Assembly (NCBI GenBank): GCA_958510875.1
Contig: OY294067.1
Coordinates: 143,506,046-143,570,045 of the forward strand
DNA: 64,000 nucleotides
From: Endomychus coccineus
Taxonomy: Eukaryota; Arthropoda; Insecta; Coleoptera; Endomychidae
Direction of reading: 5' to 3'
Below, in pieces: positions 59,278 to 64,000 of this stretch. The position numbers and the translations under genes were made by a program. The notes under the pieces are model-generated. The model was given only the letters and a program-made list of their open reading frames with translations, ran no database searches and was not told the origin of the DNA. Numbering within the stretch: position 1 is the stretch's first letter; each line of letters opens with the position of its first letter.

Positions 59278-59946
59278 TTATTGTCTAGTTGGAGTTATAC
59301 GTTTCGGGTTGGTTGATGAGGTGGTAGCGTCATTTGGTCTTTTCTTCGAGGGTGTTGTCATACGTTGTTCCAACGCCAGCAGCCTACTCACAATATTCTC
59401 CTGATGTACATCCATTATGTTATAATCTATAGTGATCTTGTTCAATTTATCATTATGATCACGCAAAATAACGCGTTGACTCTTATGATATGTTTCGAAA
59501 TTATCAGTGAATTTCTTGAAGATATCGAGTACATAAGCGGTATTAGCTACAACGGTTTTGAGATCCTTATCATTTTTCTTCTTGTATTCATCCAATTCTT
59601 TATGTAAACTCGTGAAGCTAGCATCACTTTGATTTTTGTGCGATTGTATGTTGATGGAGAAACTACTCATCTCTCCAATTAATTTCTGAATCTTATGTGA
59701 AAAGTCATCGTTGAAGATGCGCTCCAAGTTCTCCCCAATCTTCGCACTCACATCATCGACATAAATCTTGCTTGCAACATCGTTCTTGAATGTGGGCCTT
59801 TTCACATTACAAATTTTCACGTTCTCGATATCCACATCGCCATCTGGTGTACGAGCTAGAACGTGTGAAAACATCGATTGTCGAAGAGCGTTGATGCTGG
59901 TTGAACCACCAATCACAGATCTTCGTCCAAACTTATCAAGACTCAT
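59278..59946 (-). CDS. Polinton coiled-coil protein
   Basis: About 222 residues from the Met at 59946. An upstream Met at 60012 would overlap the preceding gene and adds a hydrophobic leader, so I prefer the later start, which begins MSLDKFGRRSVIGGSTSINA. The N-terminal RRS..GGS..INALR pattern is the recognisable conserved piece. The middle (about residues 65-185) is heptad-rich (SFSINIQSHKNQ, LHKELDEYKKKNDKD), indicating a long coiled coil. The tail is Ser/Thr/Pro/Arg-rich with a possible nuclear signal SKKRP. In comparable elements this gene sits among the virion genes, so a fibre- or scaffold-like role is possible (inference). Confidence 0.6.
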   Translation of the reverse strand: MSLDKFGRRSVIGGSTSINALRQSMFSHVLARTPDGDVDIENVKICNVKRPTFKNDVASKIYVDDVSAKIGENLERIFNDDFSHKIQKLIGEMSSFSINIQSHKNQSDASFTSLHKELDEYKKKNDKDLKTVVANTAYVLDIFKKFTDNFETYHKSQRVILRDHNDKLNKITIDYNIMDVHQENIVSRLLALEQRMTTPSKKRPNDATTSSTNPKRITPTRQ

Positions 59947-59980
59947 CGTGTAAATGATATGAAACAGTAATGAACACACA

Positions 59981-60940
59981 CTAATATATGATATCGGCTT
60001 CTCGTAGCTCATTTATTATAGCGACTATCTCATTGTCGTGAGATGTATTCCCAGCTTGTTGAGATGCCATCAAAAGACTCAGTCGTTCCACAAGTTCGTT
60101 TGGATCGTCCCAGTACACGTACTCCACTGGTTCGTTGTTATATGTCAATTGCATACCGCTACCGAGAGCTTCCTCATGAATTAGAGGTCGAATTATTTTA
60201 ATGTACTTGTATCTTCGAGTACCTTTCAAGTTTCCAGCACTATTTCTGTGGGGATTTGTCAAGTTCAGAATCATTCTGTAATTCATCTTATCTTTCTTGG
60301 TGAAATTTCTAGGTTTGTCATAGAATATAAGTTCACACAGACCGACGGTACTTTTGAATTTTCTTCCTTGTGTCACGATAGTATCTCTATTTTTGAAATC
60401 GATTAATTTACCTCCTAGCAACCATGACAACGAACTAGCATCGTAAACTGGGCCATAAACTTTATCGACTTTTCTACTCCCCGACCAATAATCACCGATA
60501 TATTTTTGAATTAACTCTGGGTAAGATTCTAATACGTCATACTCATCATCATCGCTGTCAGACTCTTCAATAACAGTTTTCATACTTGCATCGCTTACAT
60601 CCAATACCGTTTCTCTTCCATCTTCCTCCTCTTCCTCCTCCTCCTCCTCCTCTTCATCCGCATCATCCTTTTCTTGCTTGATTTCACGTTTAATCAATGG
60701 TGTATTATTGGATTTGATTATTTCCCGAAGTGGTTCCGATATGGGTTTAAATAATTTATTGATCGACTCGTCCTCTTCCGTTTTACCCAGTTTCAATGTG
60801 AGATATTTCTTGAGTATAGATCGTGCCAATTGAGCGATTTTTCGCTTACGTGCTAACCGTTCAGCGTCCATTGTGTATTTGCTGAAGATTTCACGTTCAC
60901 ACTTTAATATATACATCGAAACATTTGCGGTATCTTCCAT
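59981..60940 (-). CDS. Polinton conserved protein, DUF8207-like
   Basis: 319 residues: a basic helical N-terminus (AERLARKRKIAQLARSILKK), a Glu-rich stretch (around residues 96-107, encoded by 60620-60660), then an acidic Ser/Asp region, and a conserved C-terminal domain with YIGDYWSGSRKVDKVYGPVY, LGGKLIDF and LKGTRRYKYIKIIRP. This C-terminal block is characteristic of a domain widespread in insect Maverick-type elements (Pfam-type DUF8207, from memory of the family). Function unknown. Its first codons overlap the end of the ATPase reading frame. Intact. Confidence 0.75.
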   Translation of the reverse strand: MEDTANVSMYILKCEREIFSKYTMDAERLARKRKIAQLARSILKKYLTLKLGKTEEDESINKLFKPISEPLREIIKSNNTPLIKREIKQEKDDADEEEEEEEEEEEDGRETVLDVSDASMKTVIEESDSDDDEYDVLESYPELIQKYIGDYWSGSRKVDKVYGPVYDASSLSWLLGGKLIDFKNRDTIVTQGRKFKSTVGLCELIFYDKPRNFTKKDKMNYRMILNLTNPHRNSAGNLKGTRRYKYIKIIRPLIHEEALGSGMQLTYNNEPVEYVYWDDPNELVERLSLLMASQQAGNTSHDNEIVAIINELREADIIY

Positions 60941-61595
60941 TGTTCAAATCGAAATCTTTAGCAATTACCAATGTTCCAAATTTCTCCATCCAACACATAG
61001 AACACATCTTTTTGAATCGATCGAAAGTAACGTCTGGGGATACGTGCTCATCAAACACATGTTTTAGATTTATTTCATCCTGTTAAAATAACACGATCAG
61101 GTTAGAATTATCGCGAATCAGTTGTTTAGGAATTTTGGAGTATGTCTGACATAGATATGATGCGTCAATGTTTCTATGTCTACACATCGAATAATATTCT
61201 CGAATTTTCTGTTGTGTCTCACAGGATATGTCATCAAAAATGAAGATAGAATTTGGTTTTGCATCGTTCGGACTTATAATTTCTTCATTGTCTTTATATG
61301 GGAAATAACCAACTCCTTTTACTCGTTCCAAAATCTCCTGCAACAGTATGTACTTATCTTGATATAATGACTTCGAGTATACGTGAACGTTTTCAAACTT
61401 GACATCATTTGGATTGAATAACAACGATAACATAACGTTTGTTTTTCCGCATCCGCTCGGACCACAAATTAAAGCACGAAAAGAGTTTGGTAACAGTTTA
61501 CCATGTTTACCAATGCGATTAGTTCCAACTTTTAAATCTAAATTCTCAATTGGGAGTGTCTGTTCTTGTTGAACGGTCTTCATCGTGTGAACCAT
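60897..61595 (-). pseudogene. FtsK/A32-like packaging ATPase with internal stop
   Basis: Genome-packaging ATPase of the HerA/FtsK superfamily. Walker A GPSGCGKT lies at residues 45-52 and Walker B SIFIFDD at about 116-122, followed by the SMCRHRNIDASYLCQTYSKIP sensor region. The frame from 61595 ends at a TAA (61083-61085) directly after SNLIVLF. The same frame then stays open and protein-like (DEHVSPDVTF, CWMEKFGTLVIAKDF) to a TGA at 60897-60899, overlapping the next gene. The total, about 232 codons, fits the family's usual length, whereas the 170-codon piece alone lacks the C-terminal region. One point change thus truncates it. Confidence 0.85.
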
Positions 61596-61613
61596 TTCTA
61601 CTTAATGATAACG

Positions 61614-61621
61614 TATAAAAG
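61614..61621 (+). promoter_or_regulatory. Candidate TATA box for the virion gene cluster
   Basis: TATAAAAG lies 32 bases before the preferred ATG of the PLA2 protein and within the 57-base gap between the divergent ATPase and PLA2 genes. It would start plus-strand transcription very close to the ATG. The minus-strand ATPase cluster may use the same small region. Confidence 0.55.
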
Positions 61622-61652
61622 GAAAAATCATCATTGCGTATGCTCATTAACA

Positions 61653-62429
61653 ATGTTGATTCATCAAGGTGAAGGTTTATTGAATACACTCATAAACAAG
61701 CTCCCGTTTGAATTACACATTCCTTCATATCAATTCTGTGGTCCTGGAACTAAATTGGAAAAGCGTCTTGCACGCGGTGATAAAGGTATCAATCCTCTAG
61801 ATTCCGCTTGTCGCGAACACGATATAGCTTATTCACAAAACAAATCTCTGGAGGAACGTCATAAGGCCGATAAAATATTAGAGGATGCTGCTCGGAAACG
61901 AGTTAAATCAAGAGACGCTAGCGCAGGTGAAAGACTCTCTAGTTTATTGGTTACCGGTGGGATGAAGGTTAAACAAAAACTGGGTATGGGTATCAAGAAA
62001 CGGAGGCGACAACGACGATGTTGTTTCCGGAAAGATATCGTTGGAAGCATCGCAAAGTCAATGGAGCCATCTTCTTCATTGAGAAAGTCCGCTATGAACG
62101 CGTTGAAAGCCGCACGGATCGCGATTAAACGAGCTGGAGGAAAAAAGCGTATCAGAGTACCGAGAGTAATACCACTACCAAAATCTGGAGGATTCCTCCC
62201 ACTATTACTACCCATCTTAGGAGCTCTAGGAGCCTTAGGATCGGTTGCAGGAGGTTCAAGTGCTATCGCAAATACGGTGGTTAACGCTAAAAATGTCCAA
62301 AAAAAGTTTGAAGAAGATCAACGTCACAACAAAGCTATGGAATCGCTGGGAAAAGGTTTATACTTGAAACGCAACGCTAAAGGAGGATATGGATTGTTTT
62401 TGAAGAAGCAACAAAAAAACTTTCAATAA
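61653..62429 (+). CDS. PLA2-domain virion core protein
   Basis: 258 residues from the Met at 61653. The upstream in-frame Met at 61566 lies inside the ATPase gene on the other strand and before the TATA box, so I do not use it. The N-terminal domain is a parvovirus VP1-type phospholipase A2: calcium loop FCGPGTKL (about 28-35) and catalytic pair H56-D57 with Y60 (CREHDIAY). Such domains help virions leave endosomes (known for parvoviruses). The middle is strongly basic (KKRRRQRRC), fitting DNA binding. A Gly/Ala-rich hydrophobic stretch (LPLLLPILGALGALGSVAGG) and a GKGLYLKR..GYGLFLKK tail resemble core proteins of adintovirus-like elements. Intact. Confidence 0.85.
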   Translation: MLIHQGEGLLNTLINKLPFELHIPSYQFCGPGTKLEKRLARGDKGINPLDSACREHDIAYSQNKSLEERHKADKILEDAARKRVKSRDASAGERLSSLLVTGGMKVKQKLGMGIKKRRRQRRCCFRKDIVGSIAKSMEPSSSLRKSAMNALKAARIAIKRAGGKKRIRVPRVIPLPKSGGFLPLLLPILGALGALGSVAGGSSAIANTVVNAKNVQKKFEEDQRHNKAMESLGKGLYLKRNAKGGYGLFLKKQQKNFQ

Positions 62430-62449
62430 AGCTACCCGATGATAGGCCA

Positions 62450-62803
62450 ATGTACGATCGAGATTTGATACGTTTCGCTATAATCCTGAAAATCCCAAAT
62501 TTTCGAGGTGTGTTTATGCGAGATACGCTACCGCACAAATCTAGACGTCGTGAATGTATCATTCTAAATTTGGACTTGACTAAAAACAATGAAACGCATT
62601 GGGTAGCGTTTAGAAGAATCGATAACGATGTAGAATATTTTGATTCTTTTGGAAATTTGAAGCCACCAAAGGAACTCGTTCGATATTTGGGCGAGAACGT
62701 TAGGATTTTCTACAATAACGACACCTATCAGAACTATAATCAAGTGATATGTGGACAGCTGTGTTTGAAATTTCTCAGTCACACTCGACTATTCGAAGAG
62801 TAA
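62450..62803 (+). CDS. Adenain-like cysteine protease (maturation protease)
   Basis: Capsid maturation protease of the Ulp1/adenovirus protease family. Catalytic residues by position: H50 (ETHWVAF), D65 (EYFDSFGN), Q98 and C101 (QVICGQLC). The RGVFMRDTLP and 'DSFG' blocks are typical. 117 residues from the listed Met. The frame is open upstream (an LPDDRPMYDRD-like start overlapping the PLA2 stop), so a few more N-terminal residues are possible. It follows the PLA2 gene with about 20 bases between, in the same transcription direction. Intact. Confidence 0.88.
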   Translation: MYDRDLIRFAIILKIPNFRGVFMRDTLPHKSRRRECIILNLDLTKNNETHWVAFRRIDNDVEYFDSFGNLKPPKELVRYLGENVRIFYNNDTYQNYNQVICGQLCLKFLSHTRLFEE

Positions 62804-62818
62804 CAACCACACACCACG

Positions 62819-63283
62819 ATGGATTCCACTTCTGCAGTAATACAATACATATGTGAAAATGAGAGTAGTAGTAGTGGGAGTAGTTTGAGGAGAATCATCG
62901 ATTTTATTTATGGAAATTTGATCGAGGCTATCAATAAACCTACTAGCGAACTTACACGTAAGAATTTAACGTTTCTACCGATGGAATACATCCTGAAACA
63001 TTTGGATGTGGTGTTTCTCAATCAGAATGAGGTTCCGGAACATATGTTTGATTACCTTTACCGTCATATGCAGTGTAAGGAACATGTCGATGAAGATTGC
63101 GATGGTCCTCAACCCCCACGCAAACTATGTTCGCAATGTTTATCTGAGCAGATTTCTCACATCATGGAGAACGAGGAAATAACTCATCACGAGAAGCAAG
63201 TGTTGATAGAAGAAGTTTGCAAAGACGATCCATACTTTATGAGATCATACTTATTCCATCTATTAATGTTAAAATATAAATAG
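62819..63283 (+). CDS. Unidentified Polinton protein, 154 aa
   Basis: Intact frame in the virion gene cluster, 15 bases after the protease and 29 bases before the penton gene. A Ser-rich start (ESSSSGSS), helical middle (RRIIDFIYGNLIEAI, MEYILKHLDVVF), then an acidic segment with CKEHVDEDC and CSQC, which could form a small metal site, then a Glu-rich helix and an aromatic C-terminus. I recognise no family. Position suggests a capsid-associated or regulatory protein. Confidence 0.65.
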   Translation: MDSTSAVIQYICENESSSSGSSLRRIIDFIYGNLIEAINKPTSELTRKNLTFLPMEYILKHLDVVFLNQNEVPEHMFDYLYRHMQCKEHVDEDCDGPQPPRKLCSQCLSEQISHIMENEEITHHEKQVLIEEVCKDDPYFMRSYLFHLLMLKYK

Positions 63284-63312
63284 AGATGTTTCAATAGATT
63301 TTTATCAGTATC

Positions 63313-64000
63313 ATGTCTCAGTTGTTCACGTTAACAAGCACCAACCATATATTCTCGTTTACACCGCAGAATTCGATTGTGCTGAGGCCAGACAAAAAAT
63401 ATTATTTAGCATTGTTGGGATTCAATTCATACAATTCCATACCCAATATAGAGAACGAGAAATTCTACTATTACGTAGAAGGAGATAAAACAAAAGCGAA
63501 GACTCTTGAAGCGATAACAATTCCGGCTGGAAACTATGAGATAAGCGATATCGAAGAATTTATCAGGAAAGAATTGGAGGTTAAAGAAGATATATTCTCG
63601 CTGAAACCGAATAACAATACGTTAAAGTGTGAAATATTCCATAAAAATCACGATATTTCGTTTGAAAAAAACGATAGTCTTGCTAAAATATTAGGATTTT
63701 CGCGGAGGGTATTGAAGAAGGGTGTGGTGCACGTGTCTGATTCATCTGTCAACATAATAAAAGTCACCAACATACGTTTCGAGTCGAACATTACAGTGGG
63801 AGCCTTCTATCGAAATAGACCTGCGCATACGATCTACGATTGTCCTATCACCATCGACCCCGGCTATAGCGATTGTGGAGCGTCCGAAGAATCCTCTCTA
63901 TCTACCAGTATCCGATATCGGAGAGATTACCAACATAACCGTACTAGCTTTAGATCAGCATTTGAAACCAATAAACTTTCGTGGTGAAGAAAGTATTCTA
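63313..64000 (+). pseudogene. Penton-like minor capsid protein, frameshifted, runs off the window
   Basis: Minor capsid (penton base) protein of Polinton-type elements, single jelly-roll. The N-terminus has FTLTSTNHIFSFTPQNSI, then YYLALLGFNSYNSIPNI and ITIPAGNYEISDIEEFI, the conserved opening of this protein in insect elements. The listed frame ends at 63987 in a Ser/Arg-rich artefact. From about 63872 the protein-like sequence (LYLPVSDIGEITNITVLALD and onward) continues in the +1 frame to the window edge, so a frameshift lies between about 63850 and 63872. The rest of the gene is outside the window. Confidence 0.8.

Larger units (their letters stand above)
51900..64000 (+). mobile_element. 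Polinton/Maverick (adintovirus-like) provirus, left and central parts
   Basis: A large self-synthesising DNA transposon of viral origin. Hallmark genes are all visible: protein-primed family B DNA polymerase, retroviral-type integrase with chromodomain, FtsK/A32-like ATPase, adenain-like protease and a penton-like minor capsid protein. A parvovirus-type PLA2 protein and conserved accessory ORFs accompany them. The PolB-integrase-protease-ATPase set defines Polintons, and the PLA2/core protein points to the adintovirus-like group. The left end is inferred at about 51.9 kb, where composition changes and terminal-type repeats begin. The right end, the major capsid gene and the right terminal repeat lie beyond the window. 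Confidence 0.9.

Noticed and set aside
59947..60012. Upstream ATG for the coiled-coil protein, giving a signal-like hydrophobic leader
   Set aside because: Overlaps the preceding gene's end. The conserved-looking part begins at the Met encoded at 59946.
56265..61085. Reassigned TAA codon or programmed readthrough to explain the PolB and ATPase stops
   Set aside because: TAA ends other intact genes of the element, no special downstream context was seen, and the penton frameshift shows ordinary decay.
61566..61652. N-terminal extension of the PLA2 protein from an upstream ATG
   Set aside because: It overlaps the ATPase start on the other strand, precedes the TATA box, and its residues do not look conserved.

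Overview
This is a transposon-dominated stretch of an AT-rich animal nuclear genome, almost certainly an arthropod and most likely an insect. Evidence for this is a spliced ADAMTS-like metalloprotease gene with GT..AG introns, an errantivirus-type gypsy element with an env gene, Penelope-like elements, jockey-like and RLE-type LINEs, a P-element-like transposase remnant, and a Polinton/Maverick (adintovirus-like) provirus. The order of insect cannot be settled from the sequence alone. Apart from the ADAMTS exons, nearly everything recognisable is a mobile element or a broken copy of one.

Layout. 1-372 is an (AC)n microsatellite, followed by three tandem copies of a ~1.54 kb unit (407-4889). 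6310-10560 is a 5'-truncated errantivirus-like element: integrase, then a ~1 kb insertion, then a frameshifted envelope gene. 10639-13608 is a 5'-truncated RLE-type LINE on the minus strand, lying inside (TA)n and followed by a palindromic Penelope 3' end (13651-14020). 14147-20180 holds a P-element-like transposase fragment, a Penelope 3' end, a CXC-domain fragment and a rotted gypsy pol. 21600-24975 is a minus-strand jockey-like LINE (A). 28075-30030 has a gypsy RT scrap and a minus-strand Penelope element. 30409-35067 contains three phase-compatible ADAMTS exons (+). 36150-44500 is a second minus-strand jockey-like LINE (B), split by a Ty3/gypsy LTR element (36430-40774, flanked by the duplicated hexamer ACAATA) and by another palindromic Penelope 3' end (41842-42535). 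44730-47620 is a decayed minus-strand gypsy pol. 48545-49637 holds a dispersed repeat and an imperfect foldback.

From about 51.9 kb to the right edge is the most notable item: a Polinton/adintovirus-like provirus whose right part lies outside the window. From left to right it has a repeat-rich terminal region with a TATA box and a duplicated ~277 bp leader carrying splice-donor-like sites; a small OB-fold-sized protein; a protein-primed family B DNA polymerase with an internal endonuclease VII-like zinc motif; an unidentified protein (-); a chromodomain integrase (-); a coiled-coil protein (-); a DUF8207-like protein (-); an FtsK/A32-like packaging ATPase (-); and then, on the plus strand, a parvovirus-type phospholipase A2/core protein, an adenain-like cysteine protease, an unidentified cysteine-containing protein and a penton-like minor capsid protein. 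The left plus-strand genes look like the replication module, the central minus-strand cluster like integration and packaging, and the right plus-strand cluster like the virion module, which starts just after a TATA box at 61614. The major capsid gene and the right terminal repeat are not in view.

The provirus is recent but damaged. The polymerase and the ATPase are each interrupted by a single in-frame TAA, and the penton gene by one frameshift, while the integrase, protease, PLA2 protein and the two unidentified proteins are intact.
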